The position numbers and the translations under genes are program-made. Below are positions 18,984 through 29,264 of a DNA stretch of 64,000 nt, in pieces; position 1 is the first letter of the stretch, and the number at the start of each line of letters is the position of its first letter. The DNA is from Nostoc sp. NIES-3756 (GTDB lineage: Bacteria; Cyanobacteriota; Cyanobacteriia; Cyanobacteriales; Nostocaceae). The notes under the pieces are model-generated. The model was not told the origin of the DNA. It searched no databases and saw nothing but the letters and a program-made list of their open reading frames with translations. The stretch covers positions 4,994,501 through 5,058,500 of the forward strand of contig NZ_AP017295.1 in the NCBI RefSeq assembly GCF_001548375.1, read 5' to 3'.

Positions 18984-19469
18984 ATGACTGTAATTAGCCA
19001 AGTTATTCTCAAAGCCGACGACGAACTGCGTTACCCCAGCAGTGGCGAACTCAAGAGTATCAGAGAATTTTTACAAACCGGGGTACAAAGAACCCGTATC
19101 GCTGCTACCTTAGCAGAGAACGAAAAGAAAATCGTTCAGGAAGCAACCAAGCAACTTTGGCAGAAGCGTCCTGATTTTATCGCACCTGGTGGTAACGCTT
19201 ACGGCGAACGTCAACGTGCGTTATGTATTCGTGACTTTGGTTGGTACTTACGTTTAATCACTTACGGGGTACTAGCTGGAGATATTGAGCCAATTGAAAA
19301 AATTGGTATTATCGGTGTGCGGGAAATGTACAATTCTTTGGGTGTTCCTGTACCTGGAATGGTGGAAGCCATTAATTCTTTGAAAAAAGCCTCTCTTGAC
19401 TTATTAAGTGCAGAAGATGCAGCCGCAGCCGCACCTTACTTTGATTACATCGTTCAAGCAATGTCTTAA
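18984..19469 (+). CDS. apcD: Allophycocyanin alpha-B subunit (phycobilisome terminal emitter)
   Basis: 161 residues from the ATG at 18984. The globin-like phycobiliprotein fold is complete, and the bilin-binding cysteine is Cys81 in [15 protein letters not shown]. The sequence [20 protein letters not shown] is characteristic of ApcD rather than ApcA. ApcD sits in the phycobilisome core and passes energy mainly to photosystem I. It stands apart from the other apc genes, as is normal for apcD. A GTG at 18969 would add five residues and is not favoured. Confidence 0.97.
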   Translation: MTVISQVILKADDELRYPSSGELKSIREFLQTGVQRTRIAATLAENEKKIVQEATKQLWQKRPDFIAPGGNAYGERQRALCIRDFGWYLRLITYGVLAGDIEPIEKIGIIGVREMYNSLGVPVPGMVEAINSLKKASLDLLSAEDAAAAAPYFDYIVQAMS

Positions 19470-19646
19470 TCCAAAGTTTGTGCTATTTCAAGGGGTACTT
19501 CTGGTTTAGTAAATTGAGTGTTAGGTAATAACCTCATAGATCCATAAGATTCTCTTTTGATCATAACGTCCCCATGTCTGGTAGTGACTCTGGCAAGCTC
19601 TCCATGTCAAGTTACAACCCTGATGTGGGGAAATTTTATTTGGTAA

Positions 19647-19883
19647 TTGTTTCAGGTAAAAAAAACTGCTGTATGGTCGTCATTCTTGTTGGTATTGTGG
19701 GATGAAACAAATCTTAATCCTGCAATTACCTCTGCTCTTTTTCACTCTGAGCGAACATTACAGCAAACTTGTTCACTGGAAACCGGAGAAACCTACATCG
19801 AAGGTTTTCACTTCTGGGATCATACGGCTATCTTGGAGGAGAAAATCCTTTTTTACAGGCTGGGTAAGGTGGATAAATGTTAA
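19647..19883 (+). CDS. Possible small protein overlapping the first cheW
   Basis: A 78-residue frame (TTG start; ATG 19702 lies in another frame) ends with TAA at 19881-19883, overlapping the cheW ATG at 19877 by seven bases. The reading includes SETGETYI-like polar stretches (TCSLETGETYIEGFHFWDH) and looks protein-like, but no family is recognised. The overlap would fit translational coupling with cheW. It may be chance. The gap before it (19470-19646) shows no other feature. Confidence 0.3.
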   Translation: MFQVKKTAVWSSFLLVLWDETNLNPAITSALFHSERTLQQTCSLETGETYIEGFHFWDHTAILEEKILFYRLGKVDKC

Positions 19884-20341
19884 TTTTACCCCTTTACATA
19901 AATAATCAACGTTACGCTCTAGCTAGTCAGCAGGTTATAGAAGTTGTACCACTCGTCACTCTGACTACCCTTCCTCATACACCTGAGTATTTTGCTGGGG
20001 TGTTTAACTATCGAGGACGAGTGGTTCCTGTGTTGGATTTATGTCAGTTGATGCACGGTAAGCCTTGTTCGCAAAACTTGAGTTCTCGAATTATTTTGGT
20101 GAACTATGGGGGAGATATTGCAACTTCATCTGTTGTGGGTTTAATGGCAGAGCGAGTTGTGGAAACATTGCATAAATCGGACTTAAAATTAGTTGATGCT
20201 AACGTCCAGATAGGTGCGGCTCCTTATTTGGGTAAGATGATTCTAGACGAGCAAGGCATGATTCAATGTCTGCAAATTGAGTATTTATTGTCAGAGTGCG
20301 AACAGGTGTTTCTTTTACCAACTAATATCAAGTGCGGTTAA
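19877..20341 (+). CDS. CheW-like adaptor, first of the Wsp-like cluster (WspB position)
   Basis: 154 residues forming a single CheW domain: LPLYINNQRYALASQQVIEV at the start and FAGVFNYRGRVVPVLDL in the middle, the hallmark segment. CheW adaptors connect a methyl-accepting receptor to the CheA kinase. It begins a unidirectional cluster of seven signalling genes. The ending without an extra domain, and its length, resemble WspB. No ribosome site is obvious. A conserved IVLV-type repeat (TTGGTAATTGGTAAT) fills the gap to cheR. Confidence 0.9.
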   Translation: MLILPLYINNQRYALASQQVIEVVPLVTLTTLPHTPEYFAGVFNYRGRVVPVLDLCQLMHGKPCSQNLSSRIILVNYGGDIATSSVVGLMAERVVETLHKSDLKLVDANVQIGAAPYLGKMILDEQGMIQCLQIEYLLSECEQVFLLPTNIKCG

Positions 20342-20470
20342 TTAATTACGATATGGTTGGTTGAGTTGGTAATTGGTAATAGAAAATTGGTAATTGTTTT
20401 CTACCATTACCCATTACCAACCTTCACGAGATGGTGGACATGATATAACTAAAGACTGTATTTGCTGAAC

Positions 20471-21673
20471 ATGACGTATTCTGATGGTGAGGCTTTATTA
20501 AGGCGTAAAATTGGTCTAGATGCAGGTTCAATAGGCTCTGTTAGTATTGCTAAAGCTATTGACCAGAGGATGGCAGATGGCAAAATTACAGATATAGCCA
20601 ACTATTTGGAACAAGTTCAGAAATCTCATCTGGAATGGGAAGCTTTGGTGGATAGTGTGATTGTTCCAGAAACTTGGTTTTTTCGGGAGCGAGAATCTTT
20701 TAAGTTTTTGCAACAATATATTCAGTCTGAGTGGTGGAAGACTCAGCCTAAAAGAGTATTGCGGATTTTGAGTGTGCCGTGTTCTACTGGGGAAGAGCCT
20801 TATTCAATTGCGATCGCTCTTTTGGAAGCTGGGTTAAATCAGGCTAACTTTCACATTGATGCTATTGATATTAGTAAAAAGTGTTTGTTAACGGCTCAAA
20901 GGGCAATTTACGAAAAATATTCCTTTCGTGGCAATAGTTTATCTTTTCAAGAACGGTATTTTCAATTAACCGAGGCAGGATACCAACTGTGTGAACAGGT
21001 AAGAAATTTAGTGCATTTTCGCCAAGCTAATTTAGCTGATAGCGATTTTATGCTTGGTGCAGCACCCTACGATATTATCTTTTGCCGCAACTTGCTAATT
21101 TATTTTGACCGCAGTACCAAAGAACGCACTATCCGCACTTTGGAGCGTTTACTGATTTCGGAGGGTTTGTTATTCGTTGGTCATGCGGAAACGGGTTTGT
21201 TACTGAACTCCCGCTTTACTATGGTTCCCTACCCTTTGACTTTCGCTTATCGCAAAGGGAATGTTTCTCGTCCTGTAGGAAAACATTGTAGTTTAAGCGA
21301 TCGCCAAAAGCACCGTCCAATTCAAGCAAAACAGCGCATCACTCACAAACCGCAGCCACAACAGCAGCCAAGCTTGCTAGATACTGCCAAAACTTTAGCT
21401 GACCAAGGCTTCCTTGCACAAGCCTGCCAATTGTGTCAAGACTATCTCAATACCAATTTGGTTTGCGTTGAAGCCTATTTACTGCTTGGTCAAGTGCAAC
21501 AAGCTATGGGTGAAACTGAACAAGCAGCTGCATCTTTTCAAAAGGCAATTTATCTACAACCAAATCACGAAGAAGCTTTAATTCATTTAGCATTACTACG
21601 AGAACATCAAGGAGATACAGCAAATGCTCATCTCCTTTGGCAACGCATTCAACGAATACGTGATAGGCAATAA
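20471..21673 (+). CDS. CheR-type methyltransferase with C-terminal TPR (WspC-like)
   Basis: 400 residues from the ATG at 20471. The CheR domain (about 1-265) shows VPETWFFRE, SVPCSTGEEPYSIAIAL (SAM site), DIIFCRNLLIYFD and FVGHAETG. A Pro/Gln-rich linker leads to TPR helices (about 310-395, LGQVQQAMGETEQAAASFQKA). It should methylate glutamates of the neighbouring receptor. The CheR-TPR fusion is typical of Wsp-type and other alternative-function chemosensory systems. Confidence 0.92.
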   Translation: MTYSDGEALLRRKIGLDAGSIGSVSIAKAIDQRMADGKITDIANYLEQVQKSHLEWEALVDSVIVPETWFFRERESFKFLQQYIQSEWWKTQPKRVLRILSVPCSTGEEPYSIAIALLEAGLNQANFHIDAIDISKKCLLTAQRAIYEKYSFRGNSLSFQERYFQLTEAGYQLCEQVRNLVHFRQANLADSDFMLGAAPYDIIFCRNLLIYFDRSTKERTIRTLERLLISEGLLFVGHAETGLLLNSRFTMVPYPLTFAYRKGNVSRPVGKHCSLSDRQKHRPIQAKQRITHKPQPQQQPSLLDTAKTLADQGFLAQACQLCQDYLNTNLVCVEAYLLLGQVQQAMGETEQAAASFQKAIYLQPNHEEALIHLALLREHQGDTANAHLLWQRIQRIRDRQ

Positions 21674-21873
21674 ATTATGAATCATGGTGTAGTAGTACTT
21701 GCCAAAAGTAATGAATTGTTAAGTTATCTATTATTTGTTTACAAATTGTTTGCCTGATGCTTTGTATGGGAAAGCTTGCAGTTACAAGACATTTGTCTTA
21801 ACTATCTGTTTGTTAATTACAGAAATTTTCTCAACTAAATTAATGTGGCATCGCTTGAGGTAAATCTAAATAT

Positions 21874-23508
21874 ATGCAACAAGGCTTAAAACTTAATCAA
21901 TTTGTAATCCTTGGCTCTAGCTTGATAATTATATTAACCTGTATTACTACTTACATTACAAAAAGAACAAATCAAGAACTAGTAAATAATGCTAATGTAG
22001 TCAGCGAATCTTACTTTTTACAAGTCAATTTGAAAGACTTAGAGAAACTTATATTAGATGCTGAAACAGGACAGAGGGGATTTATTATTACTAACAAAGA
22101 AGAATACTTGGAGCCATTTTATAAAGCCAAAGAACAGTTAAGCAATCGTTTAAACGAAATTAATCGGCAATTAAAAAATAGTAATAGAAAAGTTGATAAT
22201 TTTTATAAAATTGAAGAATTGTCTATGGAAAAAATTAAAATTTCTGAAGATACGATTCAACTGAAGAAACAAGGAAAAGAAAAAGAATTGATGAATTATT
22301 TTTTAGTAAATAGGGGCAAAAAAATAACAGATGCAATTAACAAAGAAGTTGATAGTATTCTAGAAAAAGAGAATGAAATTTTAGAAGGGCGGCAAAAGCA
22401 AGTCAATCAAATGCAAGCTTTCTCTGACATAGTTATCTGGATAAGTTTTTTACTTCTTGTTTTAACAGTAGTCACAGTTTGTCTTGCTATTATTTTAATT
22501 CCTGGACGCGCTTTGAACAATTCTTTACAAAATGCTTTCACTCTAGCAGAAAAAGTTTCTAAAGGTGATTTAACAGTTGAGGTAGAAGCAAGTACAAATG
22601 ATGTCATTGGTAAGCTGATGCTGACTTTAAAAGATATGGCAAAAAACCTCAGTAATCTTATCAAACAAGTACAACAATCTGGTATTCAAGCAACATCTTC
22701 TGCAACACAAGTAGCAGCATCAGGTAAACAACTAGAAGCAACATTAACAGAGCAAGTAGCATCTACTAATGAAGTGGCGGCGGCGGCAAAAGAAATTTCT
22801 GCTACTTCCAGAGAACTGGTAAAAACAATGGAAGAAGTCGCTGTTATGTCACAAAGTACGACAATAGCAGCCAGCGACAGCCAAAAAGATTTGTTACGCA
22901 TGGAAACAACGATGCGCCAACTAGCAGAAGCCACTAATTCTATTGCGGCTAGGCTCGGAGTAATTAGTGAAAAGGCTAACAATATTAATAATATTGTGGT
23001 CACAATTACTAAAGTTGCAGACCAAACAAATTTACTTTCTTTAAATGCGGCAATTGAAGCAGAAAAAGCAGGAGAATATGGTTTGGGTTTTGCTGTGGTG
23101 GCTCGGGAAATTCGCCGTTTAGCAGACCAAACCGCAGTCGCTACTCTGGACATTGAACAGATGGTTAAACAAATGCAATCTTCTGTTTCTACAGGAGTGA
23201 TGGAAATGGATAAGTTCGCCACAGAAGTAGGACGGAGTGTGGAAGATGTAGCTAATATCAGTACTCAGGTAGGACAAATTATTGAGCAAGTACAAGATTT
23301 AACACCAAGATTTGAAGTTGTCAGTCAAGGGATGGAAACTCAATCTCAAGGAGCGCAACAAATTAGTGAGGCGATGACGCAATTAAGCAATACTTCTGTT
23401 CAAACTGCTAGTTCTTTGAGGGAGATTAATAATGCTATTTCTCAACTCAATCAAGTTGCTCATGGTTTGAGACAAGAAATTTCTCGGTTTAAAGTTATTG
23501 GTCAATAG
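21874..23508 (+). CDS. Methyl-accepting receptor with CHASE3-like sensor (WspA-like)
   Basis: 544 residues. The first membrane helix (about 10-28) and the second (about 187-210) bracket a helical sensor domain of about 155 residues with [21 protein letters not shown], the CHASE3 signature. HAMP follows (about 211-265), then the methyl-accepting signalling domain with the hairpin tip [22 protein letters not shown] and [12 protein letters not shown]. The receptor senses an unknown stimulus at the membrane and controls CheA. It lies between cheR and the second cheW. Confidence 0.93.
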   Translation: MQQGLKLNQFVILGSSLIIILTCITTYITKRTNQELVNNANVVSESYFLQVNLKDLEKLILDAETGQRGFIITNKEEYLEPFYKAKEQLSNRLNEINRQLKNSNRKVDNFYKIEELSMEKIKISEDTIQLKKQGKEKELMNYFLVNRGKKITDAINKEVDSILEKENEILEGRQKQVNQMQAFSDIVIWISFLLLVLTVVTVCLAIILIPGRALNNSLQNAFTLAEKVSKGDLTVEVEASTNDVIGKLMLTLKDMAKNLSNLIKQVQQSGIQATSSATQVAASGKQLEATLTEQVASTNEVAAAAKEISATSRELVKTMEEVAVMSQSTTIAASDSQKDLLRMETTMRQLAEATNSIAARLGVISEKANNINNIVVTITKVADQTNLLSLNAAIEAEKAGEYGLGFAVVAREIRRLADQTAVATLDIEQMVKQMQSSVSTGVMEMDKFATEVGRSVEDVANISTQVGQIIEQVQDLTPRFEVVSQGMETQSQGAQQISEAMTQLSNTSVQTASSLREINNAISQLNQVAHGLRQEISRFKVIGQ

Positions 23509-23563
23509 TTAATAGTCATTGGTTATTAGTCAACAGTCAACAGTCAACAGTCCATAGTTCAAA
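23505..23563. repeat. GTCAACA/GTCATTG heptamer repeat tract
   Basis: Tandem heptamers from the receptor stop codon to about 23563, then an AATTTTG triplicate before the cheW start. Confidence 0.75.
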
Positions 23564-23624
23564 GACAGAAGGCAGAACTCTTTAATTTTGAATTTTGAAT
23601 TTTGAATTGATTACTCCCTCTGCT

Positions 23625-24293
23625 ATGAATAATTGTTATCATCTTATCGGTATTGCTGGCGATCGCACTTGTCCAGAGTTAGCGAATTTTATCCATTGTC
23701 GTAACTGTCCTGTTTATTCAAATATTGGTCGTCAGTTATTAGAGCGTCCCATATCAGCAAATTATCGTCATGAGTGGAGTGAGCTATTTTCTGAGAAATG
23801 GGGAAAGTCTGACACCTTAACTACGACAGAAACTCTTACAGTTGTTATCTTTCGTTTGCAAAGGGAATGGTTGGCGCTTTCTGTGGGAGTTTTTCGAGAA
23901 ACCATATCACCTAAATCAATTCATACCCTACCCCATCGCAGTAACCAAATATTGCGAGGCTTGGTTAATATTCGGGGTGAATTACAATTGTGTGTTTCGT
24001 TGACTCACTTGCTGAATTTGGCAACGACTGATACCTCTGTGACAGCCTTAAGTCCTGTGGTGTATCCGCGTATGGTGGTAGTAGAGAAGGCTGGTAGTGT
24101 TTGGGTATTTCCTGTAGATGAACTCTACGGTGTACAGCGATTTTATCCCCATGAATTACGAGATACACCAAATAGCTTGACGGCAACAAATCACAGCTTT
24201 ACTAGAGGATTTTTCTATTGGCAGGGTAATAGTTTGGGTTATTTGGATGAGGAATTATTATTCACCACCTTAGATAAAAAGGTTTGGCGATGA
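23625..24293 (+). CDS. CheW-like adaptor with N-terminal extension (WspD-like)
   Basis: 222 residues from the ATG at 23625. An N-terminal extension of about 80 residues contains a Cys-rich segment (CPELANFIHCRNCPVYSN), followed by a CheW domain (about 85-215, with ILRGLVNIRGELQLCVSL). The length and the Cys-x-x-C-x-V-Y extension resemble WspD. Its TGA overlaps the cheA ATG (ATGA at 24290-24293), so the two are translationally coupled. A longer TTG start (23595) falls inside a repeat and is not favoured. Confidence 0.9.
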   Translation: MNNCYHLIGIAGDRTCPELANFIHCRNCPVYSNIGRQLLERPISANYRHEWSELFSEKWGKSDTLTTTETLTVVIFRLQREWLALSVGVFRETISPKSIHTLPHRSNQILRGLVNIRGELQLCVSLTHLLNLATTDTSVTALSPVVYPRMVVVEKAGSVWVFPVDELYGVQRFYPHELRDTPNSLTATNHSFTRGFFYWQGNSLGYLDEELLFTTLDKKVWR

Positions 24294-26539
24294 CAAAAGA
24301 AATAGATTACAGTCAATTTTCCTTGCTGGATTTATTTAGTATGGAAGTAAAAACCCAGGTTGCTATTTTAAACGATCACCTACTGTCACTGGAAAATCAA
24401 CCCCAACCCCAGGAAGAATTAGCAGCTTTGATGCGTGCAACCCATTCTATTAAGGGTGCAGCGAGGATTGTACAACTAAATTCCGTCGTCACCTTGGCGC
24501 ATGGGATGGAAGACTGTTTTGTTGCCGCGCAGGCGGGGGAAATTCAGCTAACGCCTGCGGATATTGATGTGCTACTAGCGGCGGCGGATATGTTGTTACA
24601 TATAGGTGAGGCTTGTGAGGGTAACTCTCATCCTCAATTGCCAGAGGAAGACAGTATACAATCTTTAGTTAATGCGATCGCTAATATTGGTAAGTCTTTA
24701 CCTGTTACACAACCACAAACACTACAAGAATCTTCTTGGGTTGTACCTCCATCTCAAGTTTTTGATGTGGGGGAAAAACCAGATGTGCAGAACAGAGTTG
24801 TGCGGGTGGGTGCAGACAATCTCAATTGCTTGATGGGACTAGCTGGAGAATCATTAGTTCAAGCTAAGTGCTTGGAAGGTTTCACAGATTCTTTATTGAA
24901 ATTAAAAACTACGCAAACACAGTTATCTGGCTTATTAGAAGGGTTGCAGGAGCTATTAAATAAACGTTCTGGAAATTTAATAGAACGCCAGATACAAGAA
25001 CAAATCAGTGCGATGCGGCAAACAGCTAGTGAATGTCAGCAGCTATTAAGCGATCGCCATAATGAATTAGAGTTATATTCTCAGCGTTCTACTAACCTTG
25101 CAGACCGCCTCTATCGCCAAATCATCGCCACACACATGAGTCCCTTTGGCGAAGGTGGACAAGGTTTTCCTCGGATGGTGCGGGACATGGCCAGACAATT
25201 GGGTAAACGCATCAAACTAGAAATTGTTGGTAAGTCCACCCTCGTAGATAGGGACATTCTCGAACGCCTAGAAGCGCCTTTAACTCACATTCTGCGTAAC
25301 GCCATAGACCACGGTATTGAGACACCCCAAGAACGTTTAGCTGTAAATAAGCCAGAAACAGGCACAATTCACATAGAAGTTGTCCATCGTGCGGGAATGC
25401 TGTTAATTACAGTCTCTGATGATGGTCGAGGGATAGATTTAGAATTGCTGCGTCAGGGAATTGTGAGCAAAAACCTGACTACTCCAGAAATGGCAGCAAA
25501 ACTCACTGAAGCCGAGTTGATGGAATTTCTATTTTTACCTGGATTTTCCACAGCTAAGACAGTGACAGAAATTTCTGGTCGTGGTGTAGGGTTGGATGTA
25601 GTATTCAGTACAGTCCGCGAAGTTGGCGGCAATTTACGAGCGACTTCTCAGGTAGGTGTTGGTACGAGCTTTTACCTACAACTACCCCTCACACTATCAG
25701 TATTGCGTACTCTAGTAGTAGAAATTGCTCATGAACCTTACGCTTTTGGTTTAGCACGTATTGATCAGGTGTTGATGGTTCCCAAGTCGGCAATTGTGGT
25801 ATCTGAAAATCAGCCGTTTTTCATGGTGAACGACCAAGCTGTGGCTTTAATCTCAGCACATCAAGTTTTAGAATTGCCAGCGCAGCTAGTACATACCGAA
25901 TTACTCCCTGTAGTTATTATTAGCGATCGCCTCAATCGCTATGGTGTAGTTGTTGATAAATTTATTGGTGAGTGCAGTTTAGTCGTCCGTCCCCTCGACC
26001 CCCGTTTGGGCAAAGTTCCCAACATCAGCGCCGCCGCCTTACTTGATGATGGTTCGCCAGTACTAATTATCGATATTGAAGATTTAGTTCGTTCCATCGC
26101 CAAACTACTTTCTAGTGGACAAATCAGCCAAGTAAATCATTCCTCTCAGCAAGAAATCACCAAAGCTTACAAACGTGTGTTAGTAGTTGATGATTCGATT
26201 ACAGTCCGCGAAATGGAGCGGAAACTATTAGAAAATAAAGGTTACAAAGTTGAAGTAGCAGTCAATGGTATGGATGGATGGAATGCCATTCGTAGTAGTG
26301 AGTACAATTTGGTAATTACAGATATTGATATGCCAAGGATGAATGGTTTTGAACTGACCAGCCAAATCAAAACCCATGAAAAGTTAAAGCATATACCTGT
26401 AATTATAGTTTCCTACAAAGACCGGGAGGAAGATAGAATAAATGGCTTAGAAGCAGGCGCAAACTACTACCTGACCAAAAGCAGTTTTCATGATGACACT
26501 TTGTTACAAGCAGTCATTGACTTAATTGGAGAGGCGTAG
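24290..26539 (+). CDS. CheA-REC hybrid kinase (WspE-like)
   Basis: 749 residues from the ATG at 24290. HPt domain with phospho-accepting His52 (RATHSIKGAARI). The CheY-binding P2 domain is short or absent. Dimerisation region about 195-275; HATPase with HILRNAIDHGIE (N box), DDGRGID (G1) and SGRGVGLDVV (G2). The CheW-like P5 domain follows (about 470-605), then a receiver domain (about 630-749) with VDDS, phospho-Asp in ITDIDMPRMNG, and a Lys in YLTKSSF. The fused receiver is the WspE/FrzE architecture. The ATGA start overlaps cheW. Confidence 0.95.
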   Translation: MTKEIDYSQFSLLDLFSMEVKTQVAILNDHLLSLENQPQPQEELAALMRATHSIKGAARIVQLNSVVTLAHGMEDCFVAAQAGEIQLTPADIDVLLAAADMLLHIGEACEGNSHPQLPEEDSIQSLVNAIANIGKSLPVTQPQTLQESSWVVPPSQVFDVGEKPDVQNRVVRVGADNLNCLMGLAGESLVQAKCLEGFTDSLLKLKTTQTQLSGLLEGLQELLNKRSGNLIERQIQEQISAMRQTASECQQLLSDRHNELELYSQRSTNLADRLYRQIIATHMSPFGEGGQGFPRMVRDMARQLGKRIKLEIVGKSTLVDRDILERLEAPLTHILRNAIDHGIETPQERLAVNKPETGTIHIEVVHRAGMLLITVSDDGRGIDLELLRQGIVSKNLTTPEMAAKLTEAELMEFLFLPGFSTAKTVTEISGRGVGLDVVFSTVREVGGNLRATSQVGVGTSFYLQLPLTLSVLRTLVVEIAHEPYAFGLARIDQVLMVPKSAIVVSENQPFFMVNDQAVALISAHQVLELPAQLVHTELLPVVIISDRLNRYGVVVDKFIGECSLVVRPLDPRLGKVPNISAAALLDDGSPVLIIDIEDLVRSIAKLLSSGQISQVNHSSQQEITKAYKRVLVVDDSITVREMERKLLENKGYKVEVAVNGMDGWNAIRSSEYNLVITDIDMPRMNGFELTSQIKTHEKLKHIPVIIVSYKDREEDRINGLEAGANYYLTKSSFHDDTLLQAVIDLIGEA

Positions 26540-26581
26540 TCAGTTGTCATTAGTCAACAGTCCATAGTCCACAGTCAAAAG
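26538..26581. repeat. GTCAACA/GTCCATA heptamer repeat tract
   Basis: Tandem heptamers between cheA and cheB, followed by a CTCATCTCCC word. Confidence 0.7.
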
Positions 26582-26600
26582 TTATTCTCCCTCATCTCCC

Positions 26601-26631
26601 GGTTGGTGAGCGCAGTCGAACCACATCTCCC
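26601..26631. repeat. Core-less 31-bp version of the 93-bp repeat
   Basis: GGTTGGTGA and GAACCACATCTC, the two ends of the 93-bp repeat at 18808-18900, are here separated by only GCGCAGTC. It looks like an empty or deleted form. Confidence 0.6.
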
Positions 26632-26642
26632 CCACTCCCCAT

Positions 26643-27620
26643 ATGAGAATTGCCATTGTCAACGACATGGGTATGGCTGTAGAAGTGCTACGGCGTACCA
26701 TTGCCAACATCCCAGATTATGATGTGGCCTGGGTGGCTTATGATGGCGTGGAAGCTGTGACCAAGTGTGCAATTGATACGCCTGACTTAATTTTGATGGA
26801 TGTGCTAATGCCAAATATGGATGGAGTTGAAGCCACAAAGCACATCATGAATCAATCGCCTTGTGCAATTATGATGGTGACTGCCAGCGTTAACCGTTAC
26901 GCTGGTAAAGTTTTTGAAGCAATGGACTATGGCGCAATAGATGCCATCAATACACCCATTGAGGGTAGTACAGGACTGTTAAAGAAAATCTCTACTATTG
27001 CCAAATTAATTGGTAAATCGTCTCGTCCCAAGATAGCAAACACGCCAAATAATTTACCATTGCTGATGGCGATTGGTGCTTCTACAGGTGGCCCTCAAGC
27101 TTTAGCTAGAATTATCTCTCAATTTCCCTCAAATTTCCCGGCTGCTATAGTCATCGTCCAACATTTAGATGCTCAATTCACACCTAGTTTTGCTGCTTGG
27201 TTAAACGAACAAACTCCTCTATCTGTGCAAATAGCCAACCCTGGTTCCAAGTTAGAAACAGGTAAAATTTTCCTGGCTGGTAAAAATCAGCATCTTGTGC
27301 TGCGTCTTAACTTTACCCTTGACTATGTACAAGAACCCTTGGCTTGTTCCTACCATCCATCAATTGATGTCTTCTTTAAAAGCGCGGTTCAAAACTGGAC
27401 TGGTAAAGGCGTAGGAGTATTGTTAACAGGTATGGGTAGAGATGGCGCTCAAGGGTTGAAAATGATGAGAGATGCTGGTTGGCATACTGTAGCCCAAGAT
27501 CGCAGAACTTGCGTTGTGTACGGTATGCCCAAAGCGGCGGCAGAATTAAATGCGGCTGTAGAGATTTTACCAGTGGAGGCGATCGCATCAGCTTGTATGA
27601 AGTCTTTGTCAGCTTGGTAA
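26643..27620 (+). CDS. CheB-type methylesterase (WspF-like)
   Basis: 325 residues. The receiver domain begins [18 protein letters not shown]; the usual first Asp of the acidic pair is Asn, as in WspF, while the phospho-acceptor Asp remains in [12 protein letters not shown]. The methylesterase domain has the catalytic Ser in GASTGGPQ (about 149), His in IVQHLD and Asp in [12 protein letters not shown]. It should demethylate the receptor and reset the system. The ATG follows the core-less repeat by 11 bp. Confidence 0.94.
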   Translation: MRIAIVNDMGMAVEVLRRTIANIPDYDVAWVAYDGVEAVTKCAIDTPDLILMDVLMPNMDGVEATKHIMNQSPCAIMMVTASVNRYAGKVFEAMDYGAIDAINTPIEGSTGLLKKISTIAKLIGKSSRPKIANTPNNLPLLMAIGASTGGPQALARIISQFPSNFPAAIVIVQHLDAQFTPSFAAWLNEQTPLSVQIANPGSKLETGKIFLAGKNQHLVLRLNFTLDYVQEPLACSYHPSIDVFFKSAVQNWTGKGVGVLLTGMGRDGAQGLKMMRDAGWHTVAQDRRTCVVYGMPKAAAELNAAVEILPVEAIASACMKSLSAW

Positions 27621-27864
27621 TTCAACTTATTGTTATAACTAGAGGGTTCAGCGAAAACACTTGTTTTATTTTTAAAGCTTTAATAAAGCAACTCAATTAT
27701 TAGCAAATACCCTAATGATTTAACTAATAAAAACTATCTAAATAGATATAAAACTGTTGAAAACACTAATTTTTACAAATTAATACAAAATTGTAAATTT
27801 ACTAAAAACCTATTTAATATAGTATTAATAATCATCTATTTTTTATTTTTAAATAAATAGGGCA

Positions 27865-29238
27865 ATGCAAATAGAAACTATTACGCAATCCCCACACCCT
27901 TACTGTTTATTACCTAATTATATTACTGATAAAGTACCTGACTCTATCTTATCTGTAGGAAATGTAGATACAGATAAAGCCACAGTAATGTTAATTGACG
28001 ATCAGCTAATAATTGGTGAAGCAGTTTGTCGGATTATCTCTGGTGCGTCAGATATTTCTTTTCATTATATCAGCGATCCAACCCAAGCCATTCAACAGGC
28101 GATCGCTATTTCCCCAACCGTAATTTTACTGGATATGGTAATGCCAGATATGGATGGCATTATGCTATTACGTTGGTTTCGTTCTCATCCAGCAACCCGT
28201 GATATTCCCATTGTCATGCTATCTGGAAAAGAAGAAGCAAAACTAAAAGCAGATGCCTTTGCTGAAGGTGCAAATGACTATCTAATTAAATTACCCGACC
28301 CAATCGAGTTAATTGCTCGTATTCGCTATCACTCTAAAGCCTACAATAATATTAAAGCACTTACCAACGCCACCATCAATGCTCAATTACAAACACAGAA
28401 ACTAGAGCATACTGTCAGACAATTACAAGCAACGCAAGTACAATTAGTACAGACAGAAAAAATGTCTGGTTTAGGTCGTATGGTTGCAGGTTTAGCTCAC
28501 GAACTTAACAACCCAATAAATTTCATCAACGGTAACTTCAAACATATCAATAGTTATATTGAAGCTTTAGTAGAGTTAATTAACCTTTATCAGCAAGAGT
28601 ATCCAGAATTAACAGATACTCTGCAAACAAAAATTGCAGATATTAACCTAGAATTTATCTTGGATGATATTCCTAAAGTCCTCTCATCAATGAAACTCGG
28701 AACTGAACGTATCAGTGAAATAGTTTCATCATTACGGAATTTTTCGCGCTTAGACCAAGCTGGCAAAAAAACTGTAAATATTCACGATGGGATCGAAAGC
28801 ACACTATTGCTTTTAAAACATCGGATCAGGCAAGATGTGCAAATTATTAGAGAGTATGGAGAATTACCTTTAATTGAATGCTACCCAGCAGAACTTAATC
28901 AGGTATTTATGAATATTCTCAACAATGCCATTGATGCGGTGCTAGAAGAACAGGATAAATTTAAGGAAAAACAAATTTTAATCAAAACGGAAATCATTAA
29001 TTTACAGATAGTCAAAATTACTGTTATAGATAGTGGTGTTGGCATTAAGGCAGAAATCCAAAACAAAATATTTGACCCTTTCTTTACCACTAAACCAGTA
29101 AATAGAGGAACGGGGTTAGGATTATCAATTAGTTATCAAATAATTCAAGAACACCAAGGCGATATCAAGGTAAAATCTAAACTTGGGCAAGGCACAGAGT
29201 TAACTATTGAGATTCCAATACATTTAACTAAACCTTGA
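27865..29238 (+). CDS. Response regulator fused to histidine kinase, last gene of the Wsp-like cluster
   Basis: 457 residues. An N-terminal receiver (about 35-160) has VMLIDDQ, phospho-Asp in ILLDMVMPDMDG and Lys in YLIKLPD. A coiled coil leads to a histidine kinase whose phospho-His is in MVAGLAHELNNPINFI, then HATPase with NNAIDA, DSGVGI and GTGLGLSISYQI. It occupies the place of WspR, whose output is a GGDEF diguanylate cyclase. So the phosphorelay probably passes on to a further, unlinked regulator. A 244-bp AT-rich gap separates it from cheB, so it may have its own promoter. Confidence 0.92.
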   Translation: MQIETITQSPHPYCLLPNYITDKVPDSILSVGNVDTDKATVMLIDDQLIIGEAVCRIISGASDISFHYISDPTQAIQQAIAISPTVILLDMVMPDMDGIMLLRWFRSHPATRDIPIVMLSGKEEAKLKADAFAEGANDYLIKLPDPIELIARIRYHSKAYNNIKALTNATINAQLQTQKLEHTVRQLQATQVQLVQTEKMSGLGRMVAGLAHELNNPINFINGNFKHINSYIEALVELINLYQQEYPELTDTLQTKIADINLEFILDDIPKVLSSMKLGTERISEIVSSLRNFSRLDQAGKKTVNIHDGIESTLLLLKHRIRQDVQIIREYGELPLIECYPAELNQVFMNILNNAIDAVLEEQDKFKEKQILIKTEIINLQIVKITVIDSGVGIKAEIQNKIFDPFFTTKPVNRGTGLGLSISYQIIQEHQGDIKVKSKLGQGTELTIEIPIHLTKP

Positions 29239-29264
29239 GTGTCAACAAACCCCTTTTACAAACC

